A stretch of DNA of 64,000 nt from Isoetes taiwanensis (GCA_021234155.1 JAJEKV010000011.1:23490101-23554100); one strand, 5' to 3'; positions 10,826 through 23,753 are shown, counted from the stretch's first letter. Numbers and translations: made by a program. The notes: generated from the sequence alone by a model not told the origin.

Positions 10826-12036
10826 TTAACTGTTTTCACTTAAAGAAAGTACAACAGGAGGCATACAGAGCTTTGTTGTATACAATTCTTCCCTACGTTT
10901 TCCTACCTTGACACCATCCACCAAAAAATGGAAGACATTTAGGTCACATTCTGATTCCAAAATAATTCTTACATCAAATAAAGACCATGCTTCTTCGACT
11001 TTTAAGGTTTTAAACAATTGACCACTTTTGAAGATAGCAATGTCAATGACCGCAGAATGGGTACCATCAGCATCGTCTTGTTCCACTGGAACCCACGTCC
11101 ATCTGCTCCCTTCTTTTACTTCCCTCCATCTTCTGTATTTGAAGGTAATGTAAACTGTTTGCTTTCGAATACAATACCTGATTCGAATGCTTTCTTTCTT
11201 TATCCTGCACTGTACCTTCTCAACTCCTTCATGCAGACGGGATGACCATTCATCACATAAAATGTCATCCAGAAACAACTAACAATCACTTACAGTAAAC
11301 ATTTTTGAAGTCTTCTTGACATTCTCGACATTCTTAAACAACGTAATAAACATATCGATGGGTACATTTACTTTCACGTGTCCACAGACTCCACCTTTCT
11401 CCTTCAAAGCACTGAAAATCCTTAAATAATTTGCCTTCTTCATTAACAGAGAACTGGAATCCATTGGGCAGGAACTAAGCTGTGATAATGGGGGCAATGG
11501 TAAGTCCACAATTCTGCCTTTCCGAGGATAATACTCATATTTTAAGAACCAAATCCCCCTTTCCCGCAGCTGCACTTCTGTTTGACCTTTAAAAAGCAAG
11601 GATCCAATATCATAATAGAAAGTACGGAAGATGCTTGTGATAGAACTCGATGGTTCCAGGTCCAGCACATTGGAAATACAGAGCCCTGAGATACCAGAAA
11701 CCCAATTAGTTGATTTCTTCAGAATATAATGAATGACGGATTAGCACAGATATAATGAAACTCACAATTAGCACGAAGCTCAGGGAAATTACGTCGAGAT
11801 CTTATCTTTTCTTTTCTCATGTCTGTCGGTGTGTATAGGTGTCTGACCTTGATATATACTTCCCCTCTCACCTCGAACCCGACAACAATAGCCTTCCAAT
11901 GGCTTGAAATAACATTTCTCCTGCCTTTGATCACCCGGTGAGGACCTCTGAGTGGCGGTCGGATTGTAATGAAGCTCCCAAGAAATATATTGAAGCAGCC
12001 GAAATCGTTCTCAGCTAAGACAGAGGTAATCGCCAT
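10826..12036 (-). pseudogene. X (set A), unknown two-exon gene with one stop
   Basis: Exon 1 (12,036-11,766) starts MAITSVLAENDF and includes HWKAIVVGFEV and VRHLYTPTDM. An 80 bp intron (11,686-11,765, GTGAG...CAG) follows. Exon 2 runs to the stop at 10,826 and has QLRERGIWF, EKGGVCGHVKVN, RYCIRKQTVYITFKYRRW and VPVEQDDADGTHS. Total length is about 376 residues. One in-frame TAG at 11,279 stands where the frame otherwise continues, probably a former CAG. The set B copy has the same exon structure and about half identical residues by eye. The exon 1 pattern (a GF...VRHLYTPTD strand) loosely recalls BAH-type domains, but I would not assign it. Confidence 0.75.
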
Positions 12037-12176
12037 CTGAAATGAACCGGCAAATTAATTAGATCAAACAGTCTGAATCAGATGAGCTCGCAGAACTAGA
12101 CGGATTGAAAGCATTAGCAAACCTGGATGGAGAGGCGCGAAAAGACGGGGGAAGGGGGCCGTTGAGGAAGGGGGGG

Positions 12177-12369
12177 TACTTATAGACACCCCAACATTTG
12201 GGCGGTAATTCAGGGCGGGAATAATTTGTAATTATTGCTTCCCGCCCACCGAACCTCCAGGGCAGGTAGGTCAGGATAATGCCGAACTTGTACCTTGACG
12301 ACACCTGGCAGGGGAAGGCAAGCATGGATGAAGAAAAGCCTGTACCCCCCCGCATTCTCATTGGCCGCG
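12177..12369 (-). promoter_or_regulatory. Promoter of X (set A): TATA-like and CCAAT boxes
   Basis: On the reverse strand a CTATAAGTA box (12,177-12,186) lies about 140 bp before the start codon. CGCGGCCAAT (12,360-12,369) lies further upstream. The set B gene has the same CCAAT sequence at 33,654-33,663, and CCAGGTGTC plus TTCGG-ATTATCC are conserved between the two promoters. Confidence 0.5.
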
Positions 12370-12384
12370 CGATTTCCATGCTGG

Positions 12385-12427
12385 CATCGAGGTTGGGACA
12401 ATAAGTGATCCCAAAAAAACTCTAATG
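12385..12427. repeat. Terminal motif of set A (TIR-A)
   Basis: The outer 16 bp, CAAAAAAACTCTAATG (12,412-12,427), are identical to the outer end of the 32 bp motifs at 33,690-33,721 and 51,263-51,294. The inner half (AATAAGTGATCC) has diverged. It lies about 380 bp upstream of the start of X. A transposase-like coding sequence stops abruptly at its outer edge. Confidence 0.6.
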
Positions 12428-12905
12428 TCTCTTTTAAGGGATTCATTCTCCTCTGCAATGCCCAATCTTCCTCGTGCTTTCTCATGACCTGTTGGAAGGT
12501 GTGATTTTGGTGCAGCAAATGTTTAGCCCAAAGCTTCTTCTCCTTGGATAGCCAAGGGGCCACGTTAAACCTAGTTTTCTCACAATTGGGATCTCGTGCT
12601 CCATGACAAGGCTGTCCACCCAAATCAACTTGGTTGACCTCATAGTAAGTTATCTTGGTGCATTCTGGCCTCAAGTACAGTTGCTTCAGCTGGAAGTGGC
12701 ACAAGCAGCTACACTTGATACTGGAACCCCTGTTCCTCTTCGAGTAATTTGGATCTAATGTCTTGGCCTCGACCACCAATGCCCTTCTTGTTTTATCAAG
12801 CACTTTTTGAGTTGTTTGGCTGTGTAGGTCTTGCGGCCCATAAGCACACCAATACCTACGAAATCCATGATCCTGTGACAATTTCCAATTCTTGCAGCAT
12901 TTCAT
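12428..12905 (-). pseudogene. Mutator-like (MULE/FAR1-type) transposase N-terminal fragment
   Basis: Reading leftward the frame shows YWCAYGP, CSCLCHFQLKQLYLRPE, KITYYEVNQVDLGGQPCHG and WLSKEKKLWAKHLL, then KHEEDW. This is the layout of the zinc-binding N-terminal region of Mutator-like transposases. It is cut at 12,428 by the terminal motif of set A; beyond that the frame only runs on by chance into the X promoter. An upstream exon may lie at 13,000-13,190. No catalytic domain is present. The family assignment is by pattern only. Confidence 0.5.
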
Positions 12906-13606
12906 ACTATGGGAACATTACAAACATACTCATTAAAACCACAAATCCCCAATTAAACGCTCACATAATGCTGCTCAGATGTGCCTTTTCGTCAACCTTC
13001 CTGTTCAATTCCCCTAATTTCCTGCAACTAGAGGTCTTCTTGCTCTTCACTTTCAAATTGAAAATAGGCTTCGAGAACTCTTCTTACCCATTGCAAATCG
13101 TTCTTCGAGAATGGACTGGTCAGAGGACGCTGGACGTTCAACAATTTCAACCTCTGATACATGCATTAAGGGATTCAACCAAAAATTTCTCTAATTCTCG
13201 CTATCAAAACAAGACTTCAAATCAAGAAGTCTGAGCAAGGCCTACCTCTCTTACGCTGGGGTCGATTCTGAATGGATAGGCGGATCGCTCCTCCATATTG
13301 AAGAACTTGCCGACGAAATATGGATGAACGATGTGGGCTGGGACTCCATTGAACGAAGTTGTAACAGTGAATGGAGTTTTGGGGCGGGAATGGGGCTGGG
13401 TAGGGACTTAAATGCGAAGGTACATCAGTCATTGGTCAAAACCCAAGTGCCCCCATTAATGATTAACTCGAGCGTCCATGGCATATCCGGAAAAACCGTC
13501 GGAATTATGTCCGGATAAACCACATCCCATTGTAGATATACGTGCACCCTAGCTCCATAAAGATCACTGATTGCAGTAGTTATTGAGTCATTATTTATAT
13601 ATTTAT
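12906..13606. other. Spacer before the RPA1 unit
   Basis: Possibly holds an upstream exon of the transposase fragment on the reverse strand (12,950-13,190). Nothing else convincing. Confidence 0.3.
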
Positions 13607-13669
13607 GTTAAGTTTTGTCTTCTGTTGCTTATATAAGAGGTTAATGCATCTCCTTAGCAAGGGAGAACT

Positions 13670-14113
13670 TTAGATTTGCTGGAATAATAAACCCATAGGC
13701 GCCAGCAATAGCACTATTAGCTGTTGAGATTTACCATGCTTTGAGCTTAGTTGTGGCTTTAGTTCCACCAGATCTGTGGGCTTTGCAGTCAACCAATCTG
13801 TAGGTATTTTCTGATACTTACAACCTGGGTCCAAAGCCTGTTGATGTTCTGGACTGTCTAGAACTGCCTGCTTCTTGTTAATCAACGCTATTATAAGCTT
13901 CTTATTGTTTGGGCCGATGCAGAATTTTAGAAGATGCAGATTCAGGTGAGTTGCAGACAACATTGGAGCTATGATTTTTTTTTTTTTTTTTTTTTTTTCC
14001 AACACTACCTTGCTTCTACTCTTTACCTTGTTGCTTAGACTCTTGGGATGCTTGAGCTTGTTCAACTTGATTTGAGAATTTATAGACTCTGTTTGGTTGT
14101 TCTCCAGCCTCAA
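13670..14113 (-). other. Conserved reverse-strand frame of unknown value (copy 1)
   Basis: A reverse-strand frame ending QQLIVLLLAPMGLLFQQI, kept open in both copies (second at 20,174-20,467). The N-terminal Lys run comes from a poly-T tract. No family recognised. The copies are so similar that an open frame is weak evidence for coding. Confidence 0.2.
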
Positions 14114-14589
14114 TCTTTCTTACAATTTTTGATGCTAATTTCTCTTGCTACTATTGTCAAGACTCCGCAGCTTTTGTCTGAATTTCATGAGAAACAACTT
14201 GCTATGAAGTATTGATTTTCTATGTAGATATCTTTTTTTTTTGCATTACAAATTACGTGGAGTTGAAGATGAAGTTGCCTATGAAGATGAAGAACAAAGA
14301 TTAGAATCATGCATTTGGTTTGATGCTAATATTTACTCATTTTCTCATGTTTATTTCCTCAAAAGACAATGTACTTTGCTTTGTTTGAAGTTTAATAGCA
14401 TAAATCGACTATTTAGAAATTATTTGAGGCGTGTAAACTTGTCCAGATTCACTATTTATATAGAAGTAGAGATGTATTGCATGTTGTTTATGTATATATT
14501 ACAAAAATCTGCTGTTGTATTTGTGTGAGGGTATGCCAACAAGACTTATATAAGCCATCTGTCGTTTTTTGTTAGTTTGCACTTTGGCA

Positions 14590-14722
14590 TGCACGTGTGC
14601 ATGCATTGCATCACATAATGCATGCACACAGTGTATGCATACCATGCATGTATGCCATGCATACACTTTGCAATGCATGTATAGTGCATGCATACCATGC
14701 AATGCATGCCATGCATGAGTCC
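14590..14722. repeat. ATGCATGC-rich simple repeat
   Basis: A tract built from CATGCATG, GCATACC and GTATGCC words, full of short palindromes. It is present in the same place in copy 2 (about 21,080-21,215). It can fold on itself but has no coding sense. Confidence 0.7.
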
Positions 14723-14782
14723 CTATATTACTTAACACCATGCAAGGCACGTTGCTTACTTTCTTTTGCGGCCATATAGGTA

Positions 14783-14787
<5 letters not shown>

Positions 14788-14817
<30 letters not shown>

Positions 14818-14945
14818 TTGAAGGCATGGTTGGTGGGACTTGCACCCATCCACGTCTCCCACCCGATGGTAGCCAGTGGGTTTTGAACCCTGGTGGGGAT
14901 TACCCCAATCCAAAGCCTTACCACTAGACCACCACCGCGATGGGC
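14788..14945 (-). mobile_element. tRNA-derived SINE
   Basis: A 158 bp insert absent from copy 2. On the reverse strand it has an A box (TGGTCTAGTGGTAAGGC), a B box (GGGTTCAAAACCC) and a 3' poly-A tail, which is the poly-T run at 14,789-14,815. It is flanked by a perfect 17 bp target duplication, GCCATATAGGTATTTTC, at 14,771-14,787 and 14,946-14,962. Copy 2 has this sequence once. The structure is that of a SINE mobilised by an L1-type LINE. Confidence 0.92.
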
Positions 14946-15686
14946 GCCATATAGGTATTTTCACATAAGAAACATACAACATTCATCTTCATGAATAGAA
15001 CAGAATAGAATAGTTTTTTTAACGACCAATAGGTAAATTTGCAGATTAGCTTTGTTTGTATGAGAGCTAGAATTCACAAATCCCCAGTTCATACAGATAT
15101 AGCTTATTATTCTCGAGTAGTAAGCTGTGATACTGTGTTCATGCAGGCAGCAAGATCCAGTACCATGTTCATGAGAATCTCGTTGCTTTTGCTTGTATTT
15201 TAGTCCTTCACAGAAGAACAGAAGAATGTACCTCTCAAAGCATAATTTGTAGGCCACTTCATCATGTGCATCCACCTGAAGAAAGCTTTGAAGTAAGTTT
15301 TGTCAAGTTGTATGATTGGTAGTTGTGATTTGCATGTTGGGCGTGTTGGGAAAGGGTTATTCCACAAGAGATCAAAGTTGCAAGTTGTAATAAGCTAACT
15401 TGCTGCCAATTGACAAACTTACTTATAGGATGTTTTGAAATGTAATTCCATTTTGTATCCTGAATATCTGACTAAATATAAAATTGTTCGAACCGGAGAT
15501 GTTTTTGGAATTATCATCATTTTCCGGGGAATGTTTTCGGCGAGTGAGCTGGGGGAAAGACTGACGTGCACGTGGTTGAGGAGAAGGCATGCTTGTGTTA
15601 GTCCGAAAAGGGGCGGAGGAGGGGGGCAAGAGGGATCCGGCGGTAAGACCCGGCTGTTTTAGACGTGGCTGAATCGATTTGCAGGC

Positions 15687-17886
15687 ATGGACGGGGCAGG
15701 ACGGAGTAAGGATGAGAGTTGTAGTTTGGGAGTCGGTATTGGACCTTCAGGTTAGTACAACAATTAGTTTGTTGTTGGAAATTAGAAGTGGATAAGATAT
15801 CAATTTATGTATTTTTTAAGATTGTGAATGCCGATGTAAGATAACCAGTGTGTAGATATAGATACAAAAGGAGGAGATGTGGAGTATGGCAATTCCAGTT
15901 CCATAGTTGATGTTGGAGCAGAAGTTAGTAGAAGATTTATGCCTATATCCCAGCTCACTCCATATGAAACAGGCTGGACCATAAAAGTGCATGTGACGAG
16001 GAAGGGAATATTGAGGACATATGCAAAAACCCATGGGGAGGGTCACGTTTTCCATGTTGAACTGGCTGATGACGATGTATGTTGTTGATATATGTGTTAG
16101 TTTTATAGACTTATTTTGTGTCAGGCAGAATACGACGATCGAAGCGTGTATATTTGATGATGCAGCAATATGGTTTTTTAAGATATTCAACGTTGGCAAG
16201 GTAGTATGTGAAATTAGCAACAAGAGTGCACAACTATGGAAAAGATTATGATGGTTTTATCTTTTGGATGCAGACATATCAGATTTCGAAGGCAAAAGTG
16301 CATCCTGCAAACAAAAAAATTTCAAGACTAAAAAATGATTATGAGATAATACTCAATACAAATTCAATTGTGAAACAGCTCACAGAGGTTAACGATGATG
16401 TGGAGAGCAAGCTTAATGGAGGAGCTAATTTTGTCAGAATAGATCGTTTGGAACTGTACATAAATGCGAAAGCAGTTATTGGTATGAAGACTCTTAATGC
16501 TTGATTTAGATAAATTGTTATTTGAGCATGAACAAGCAACTAATGAAGAAAAATGGATCTGAATGTGCAGATGTTATTGGAATCCTGTCTAATGTATCAT
16601 CTGGAACAAGTATTCAAAGGAAAGCAGATAATCAAGAAGTTGCTAAACGTGAAGTAATAATCGAGGATCAAAGGCATGACTTTAAGCATTTGGCCTAACG
16701 TATTTTATATTGAATAGTATATGCTGATCACAAATGAAATTTTGCAGTGGCAGAAGTGTTAGAGTAAGCTTATGGGGTGATCTAGCTTTAAAGACTGGGG
16801 AATTATTAGCTGAGGTTGTTGACCAAGCACCGGTTGTAACTTTAAAATCTGTTAAAGCAAGTGATTTCTTAGGTTTGTGTGCACACCATCTCTATTCGTC
16901 TAATTCCGTGTATTGTATGGCAAAATAAGCATATCTTAATACTGTCTAGCAGGAGTATCATTATCCACAACAAGCGGCACATTAATAGAGATAAATCCGA
17001 GCATTGGTGAGGCAGAGGCGTTACATTCATGGTATGTAATTGCATGTTCAAGTATTTGCAGAGAAAACAATATAACAGAGTGCTGGACAACAAGGTATGA
17101 CACACATGGAAAGAGCATAAGATGTGCACCAGCTGGAGCCAATTTGCCTCGTCGACCTGTTATATTGGACCCTATGACAGACCGAAGGTTTTTGTCAGAT
17201 TTGATTTACATTCACACTCAGAAGGTAATAAAATTGTTTATTTTGACCGTTTCATACGAACGTTCCAATATGTTTTCATTCAGACTGAATATTACAATGT
17301 GAGAGCATCAATAAGTTACATTGATCCAGATCAGTCTCTATGGTATGATGCCTGCGAACTTTGCACCAACAACGTAAACAAAGAGAATGATAATTTTTGG
17401 TGCCATACATGCCAAAAGAATGTCACAAGCAGCAGAAGGTAGAGTTAGATTTGATCAAGTATATAAGTTGTGCTCTTTAACCTTTTGTATTTTTTCATCT
17501 AGGTACATTCTTGTTGCCAAGTTGATAGATTGCACTGGAGAGGTAACAGTTACTGCTTTCAATGATGAAGCAGAAGAAATCTTGGGGCATACCGCAAAGG
17601 ATTTGTATCATTTGCGATGCCAGGTATAACAAGTCACGTTAGTTTAATGCTATCAAACTTATTTATAAATAATTGCAACAAAGCTGCTGTACAGGATACT
17701 GAACAAAAATTATATCGGGCTGAGCTAAGAAAGGCAACATGGATACCAAATTTTTTTTGCCTGAGTGTACTTGAGACAACTTATATGAATCGAGAAAGAT
17801 AGAGAATTACAATCCGTCGAGTAACATCAGTAGACTGGAGCAAAGAAACCAATTTGCTGTTACAGCATATCGGAAGACGCCATTGA
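15687..17886 (+). pseudogene. RPA1: Replication protein A large subunit (RPA1-like), copy 1
   Basis: Binds single-stranded DNA in replication and repair as the large subunit of the RPA trimer. OB-fold A: PISQLTPYETGWTIKVHVTRK, a GEGHVFHVEL block and IEACIFDDAA, across introns at 16,077-16,128 and 16,201-16,273. OB-fold B: DVIGILSNVSS and SGRSVRVSLWGDLA. OB-fold C with its zinc ribbon: CELC...FWCHTCQ, near 17,357-17,412. The C-terminal part is LYRAELRKATWIP. About eight short introns. Two lesions: a CAG-to-TAG stop at 17,800 (copy 2 keeps CAG), which removes the last 28 residues, and a GC instead of GT donor near 16,672. An N-terminal RPA70N domain was not found; an upstream exon may exist around 15,430. 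It may still make a slightly shortened protein. Confidence 0.85.
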
Positions 17887-18057
17887 CGTTTGTATACATA
17901 AGCTTTTTGCAGAATAGTTGAATTAGGATGCAGACTGTATTTTCAATATGAATGTATCTATCGACATAATGGTCCAGAATCCTAGCCCTTGAAGAGATCA
18001 ATTTTGTGTTGGGACAGTTAGCAAAGGTGAAATAGGGATATATCAGTAATGTAATGT

Positions 18058-18135
18058 TCAGGAGAAACAATGTAAATGATAATTGTCATTCTGTAAATAC
18101 CATCAGTAATGTAATGTTCAGGAGAAACAATGTAA
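18058..18135. repeat. Short tandem repeat downstream of RPA1
   Basis: A unit of about 60 bp containing CAGTAATGTAATGTTCAGGA and AACAATGTAAATGAT occurs twice, here and in copy 2 (30,340-30,440). A second small repeat, ACCAGGCATAAATGA, occurs three times near 18,537-18,580 and twice in copy 2. Confidence 0.7.
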
Positions 18136-18760
18136 ATGATAGTTGTGCATAGATTGTATTTTTAAGCGAATCTCAATTGCAACTTAGGGCCTAGATATTT
18201 ACCAGAACAGTAGCTGTACGATTGCCTTCAGTTGACTGTTAAAAACCAATTGGGTTCAATATGCAATACCACTAAGGACTGAATTTAAATTGGGCAGCAG
18301 CGACCATGGACTTTTAATTCGAAGTTTAAGTTTGGCAAAATCTTCCTGTTCCAACCGTAATGTTCATTACTGAGTCTAAAGAAAGATAAATACCCTTGCA
18401 CCAATGTCGATGGGCCAGACCTGAGTGCATTAATCAACAAAAATCCTGGTCTTTATTTTAAGCTGCAGCAAGATAACTTTGTGCAATTCACACCTTATGC
18501 TGTTTCTGGATTTACAAACCTGCGGACAGATTTGTAACCAGGCATAAATGAACCAGGCATAAATGAACCAGGCATAAATGCAAACAAAGACGACTTTCTT
18601 AGTTGTTAACAAGTCATTCATAAATTGATCACCGAAACAAATAGTGACAGCTGTAAGTAAGTATTGTTAACTTGACAACACTTGGCTCGCTCCCAGAATC
18701 AATGTCTTCATGGCGTGCCCATAAAAATTGCTCAAAACACAATTAACATCGTTTCTGAAT

Positions 18761-19773
18761 ATGGCAGACGCAGCTGCAGATCGAAATTTGCACAGCATCG
18801 ACATGAACAACGAATCTTGTGAAAACGGTGCCAGTGCAAATGAAAATTTGGAACCTGGAGGTAATATCTGTTTATCCAATGGTTAATTGGCAGTATTGAC
18901 TTCTCATATTTGTCTACAGATGTCGGAAATAGATCACAGTTGCAACAGAAGCGAAGGATAGAACTGCCAGACTTTGAAAGGCCTCCTTTTGGATGTCCCC
19001 ACACGCCCACCCAGGTTGCACGCATAAGAGCCGATCAACTTGCCAACGAAGTTGGCTTCCTGTGTGTGGATCTAAACGAGATGTCCGAACAATATTTTGT
19101 GCACCAAGACAACATTGCATCAGGGTTCCGCTATGCATTTGTTCGACTGGAAGAAATCATCGGGACGTTAAAAAAACTGAAAAAGTGTTTAAAAATCATG
19201 GATATAGAGGCCAATCTGAGGCAGGCATGCCGAAATCACCAGGTATGAAGCTGCCTGCTATGTTTGTATGTTTTCTAGATAAGAATATGTACAAAGAATT
19301 GCTTGGCATTTTCTGGTCTGGCCATGCAATTTAAAGGCTCTTATGCCTTATGCCATGTATTTATGTTTCTGCTTGGCGTTTACGTAATCAATACAGTTGC
19401 TTCGAACATGATGAGAATTGTTAACTATCAATTTGTTAAATGATACTGACCTGTAATGCAATAATACAAAACATCTCTTGAAAGTGGCATTTAAACTATT
19501 CGAATAACAAAAATACAGTCTATTACTGGTTGAAGCCTTGAGACCAATCTACTAACATCTCTAGAATTGGGCCCATTCGACACACCATATAAGCTTGACA
19601 GCAATATGCAGATAACACAAATGGATAAGTTCAAATGGGTCGACCTTCTAATTTTGAACAAAACAAAAGACCGTAACATGTTTTACTCGGCAAAAAAGTT
19701 GCACGAAGCTTCTATCTTATCACTAAATTGCATAAGAACCGTTCATATTCAGCACAACAACCGCAGAGGATAG
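18761..19773 (+). CDS. Q copy 1, small coiled-coil protein of unknown function
   Basis: Exon 1 (18,761-18,860) starts MADAAADRNLHSIDMNN. A 59 bp intron (GT...CAG) follows, then exon 2 (18,920-19,242), which contains PFGCPHTPTQVARIRADQ and a heptad-like stretch (VRLEEIIGTLKKLKKCLKI). A third conserved frame (19,567-19,773, GPFDTPYKLDSNMQ...) may be the last exon. The joined exons 1 and 2 are exactly 141 codons. The family is not recognised. Copy 2 keeps the frame with an in-frame loss of two codons, which suggests selection or very recent duplication. Confidence 0.55.
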
Positions 19774-22700
19774 TCTTTTATCTCCTTTTCTATAAAGGGG
19801 TTGGTCTTCAACAAAGTCGGCACATTCACAAATAATATCTGAGATAGCTACAACTTTGAACGTTCGAATTAATCGTTTCAGGTATGAATTGCAGAGTGTA
19901 TTAAATTCATTACTTGATACTTACCTCCTTTTCAATGAATATTTGCTGAATAGTATCGTATGAAATATTACAGTCGCCTGGCAGACTTTCCATAGACTAC
20001 ATGAGCACCGATTTGAAGCGTTCATCATAATCAGTGAGTTGATCCCTTAGATTTGCTATCGTCCATAGGAATGTTTTCTCGCTATTAAATCAACACAGTA
20101 ATTATACGTTGTTAAGTTTTGTCTTCTGTTGCTTATATAAGAGGTTAATGCATCTCCTTAGCAAGGGAGAACTTTAGATTTGCTGGAATAATAAACCCAT
20201 AGGCGCCAGCAATAGCACTATTAGCTGTTGAGATTTACCATGCTTTGAGCTTAGTTGTGGCTTTAGTTCCACCAGATCTGTGGGCTTTGCAGTCAACCAA
20301 TCTGTAGGTATTTTCTGATACTTACAACCTGGGTCCAAAGCCTGTTGATGTTCTGGACTGTCTAGAACTGCCTGCTTCTTGTTAATCAACGCTATTATAA
20401 GCTTCTTATTGTTTGGGCCGATGCAGAATTTTAGAAGATGCAGATTCAGGTGAGTTGCAGACAACATTGAAGCTATGATTTTTTTTTTTAATTTTCCAAC
20501 ACTACCTTGCTTCTACTCTTTACCTTGTTGCTTAGACTCTTGGGATGCTTGAGCTTGTTCAACTTGATTTGAGAATTTATAGACTCTGTTTTGTTGTTCT
20601 CCAGCCTCAATCTTTCTTACAATTTTTGATGCTAAGTTCTCTTGCTACTATTGTCAAGACTCCGCAGCTTTTGTCTGAATTTCATGAGAAACAACTTGCT
20701 ATGAAGTATTGATTTTCTATGTAGATATCTTTTTTTTTTTGCATTACAAATTACGTGGAGTTGAAGATGAAGTTGCCTATGAAGATGAAGACTAAAACAA
20801 AGATTAGAATCATGCATTTGGTTTGATGCTAATATTTACTCATTTTCTCATGTTTATTTCCTCAAAAGACAATGTACTTTGCTTTGTTTGAAGTTTAATA
20901 GCATAAATCGACTATTTAGAAATTATTTGAGGCGTAAACTTGTCCAGATTCACTATTTATATAGAAGTAGAGATGTATTGCATGTTGTTTATGTATATAT
21001 TACAAAAATCTGTTGTTGTATTTGTGTGAGGGTATGCCAACAGTACTTATAGCGCGCATGTTGTATTTCTTGTTAGTTTGCACTTTGGCATGCACGCATG
21101 CACGCATTGCATCACATAATGCATGCACACAGTGTATGCATACCATGCATGTATGCCATGCATACACTTTGCAATGCATATATAGTGCATGCATACCATG
21201 CAATGCATGCCATGCATGAGTCCCTATAGTACTTAACACCATGCAAGGCACGTTGCTTACTTTCTTTTGCGGCCATATAGGTATTTTCACATAAGAGACA
21301 TACAACATTCATCTTCATGAATAGAATAGAATAGAATAGTTTTTTTAACGACCAATGGATAAATTTGCAGATTAGCTTTGTTTGTATGAGAGCTAGAATT
21401 CACAAATCCCCAGTTCATACAGATATAGCTTATTATTCTCGAGTAGTAAGCTGTGATACTGTGATCATGCAGGCAGCAAGATCCAGTACCATGTTCATGA
21501 GAATCTCGTTGCTTTTGCTTGTATTTTAGTCCTTCACAGAAGAACAGAAGAATGTACCTCTCAAAGCATAATTTGTAGGCCACTTCATCATGTGCATCCA
21601 CCTGAAGAAAGCTTTGAAGTAAGTTTTGTCAAGTTGTATGATTGGTAGTTGTGATTTGCGTGTTGGGCGTGTTGGGAAAGGGTTATTCCACAAGAGATCA
21701 AAGTTGCAAGTTGTAATAAGCTAACTTGCTGCCAATTGACAAACTTACTTATAGGATGTTTTGAAATGTAATTCCATTTTGTATCCTGAATATCTGACTA
21801 AATATAAAATTGTTCGAACCGGAGATGTTTTTGGAATTATCATCATTTTCCGGGGAACGTTTCCGGCGAGTGAGCTGGGGGAAAGACTGACGTGCACGTG
21901 GTTGAGGAGAAGGCATGCTTGTGTTAGTCCGAAGGGGGGCGGAGGAGGGGGGCGAGAGGGATCCGGTGTAAGATCCGGCTGTTTTAGACGTGGCTGAATC
22001 GATTTACAGGCATGGACGGGGCAGGACGGAGTAAGGATGAGAGTTGTAGTTTAGGAGTCGGTATTTAACCTTCAGGTTAGTACAACAATTAGTTTGTTGT
22101 TGGAAATTAGGAGTGGATAAGATATCAATTTATGTATTTTTTAAGATTGTGAATGCTGATGTAAGATAACCAGTGTGTAGATATAGATACAAAAGGAGGA
22201 AATGTGGAGTATGGCAATTCCAGTTCCATAGTTGATGTTGGAGCAGAAGTTAGTAGAAGATTTATGCCTATATCCCAGCTCACTCCATATGAAACAGGCT
22301 GGACCATAAAAGTGCATGTGACGAGGAAGGGAATATTGAGAACATATGCAAAAACCCATGGGGAGGGTCACGTTTTCCATGTTGAACTGGCTGATGGCGA
22401 TGTATGTTGTTGATACTTTGTATGTGTTAGTTTTATAGACTTATTTTGTGTCAGGCAGAATACGGCGATCGAAGCGTGTATATTTGATGATGCAGCAATA
22501 TGGTTTTTTAAGATATTCAACGTTGACAAGGTAGTATGTGAAATTAGCAACAAGAGTGCACAACTATGGAAATGATTATGATGGTTTTGTCTTTTGGATG
22601 CAGACATATCAGATTTCGAAGGCAAAAGTGCATCCTGCAAACAAAAAAATTTCAAGACTAAAAAATGATTATGAGATAATACTCAATACAAATTCAATTG

Positions 22701-23753
22701 TGAAACAGCTCACAGAGGTTAACGATGATGTGGAGAGCAAGCTTAATGGAGGAGCTAATTTTGTCAGAATAGATCGTTTGGAACTGTACATAAATGCGAA
22801 AGCAGTTATTGGTATGAAGACTCTTAATGCTTGATTTAGATAAATTGTTATTTGAGCATGAACAAGCAACTAATGAAGAAAAATGGATCTGAATGTGCAG
22901 ATGTTATTGGAATCCTGTCTAATGTATCGTCTGGAACAAGTATTCAAAGGAAAGCAGATAATCAAGAAGTTGCTAAACGTGAAGTAATAATCGAGGATCA
23001 AAGGTATGACTTTAAGCATTTGGCCTAACGTATTTTATATTGAATAGTATATGCTGATCACAAATGAAATTTTGCAGTGGCAGAAGTGTTAGAGTAAGCT
23101 TATGGGGTGATCTAGCTTTAAAGACTGGGGAATTATTAGCTGAGGTTGTTGACCAAGCACCGGTGGTAACTTTAACATCTGTTAAAGCAAGTGATTTCTT
23201 AGGTTTGTGTGCACACCATCTCTATTCGTCTAATTCCGTGTATTGTATGGCAAAATAAGCATATCTTAATACTGTCTAACAGGAGTATCATTATCCACAA
23301 CAAGCGGCACATTAATAGAGATAAATCCGAGCATTGGTGAGGCAGAGGCGTTACATTCATGGTATGTAATTGCATGTTCAAGTATTTGCACAGAAAACAA
23401 TATAACAGAGTGCTGGACAACAAGGTATGACACACATGGAAAGAGCAGAAGATGTGCACCAGCTGGAGCCAATTTGCCTCGTCGACCTGTTATATTGGAT
23501 CCTCTCAGAAGGTAATAAAATTGTTTATTTTGACCGTTTCATACGAACGTCCCAATATGTTTTCATTAGGATTTTTTTTGTCCTTCATGCAGACTGAATA
23601 TTACAATGTGAGAGCATCAATAAGTTACATTGATCCAGATTAGTCTCTATGGTACGATGCCTGCGAACTTTGCACCAACAACGTAAACAAAGAGAATGAT
23701 AATTTTTGGTGCCATACATGCCAAAAGAATGTCACAAGCAGCAGAAGGTAGAG

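Larger units (their letters stand above)
13607..20110. repeat. 6.5 kb tandem unit, copy 1 (RPA1 and Q genes)
   Basis: The unit begins TTAAGTTTTGTCTTCTG and ends AATTATACGTT. Copy 2 starts at the next base (20,111) with the same sequence. Identity is very high along the whole length, with small indels and three clean transposon insertions (a SINE in copy 1; a MITE and a LINE in copy 2). There are no TIRs, no Helitron ends and no LTRs at the joints, so unequal exchange or another tandem duplication mechanism is likeliest. Confidence 0.9.

Noticed and set aside
12749-13234. Forward frame of 161 codons opposite the Mutator-like fragment
   Set aside because: It is the antisense of recognisable transposase sequence; its own translation has no domain pattern.
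14820-14945. A functional tRNA gene on the reverse strand
   Set aside because: A and B boxes are present, but the acceptor and anticodon stems do not close, and it ends in poly-A within a target duplication. It is a SINE.
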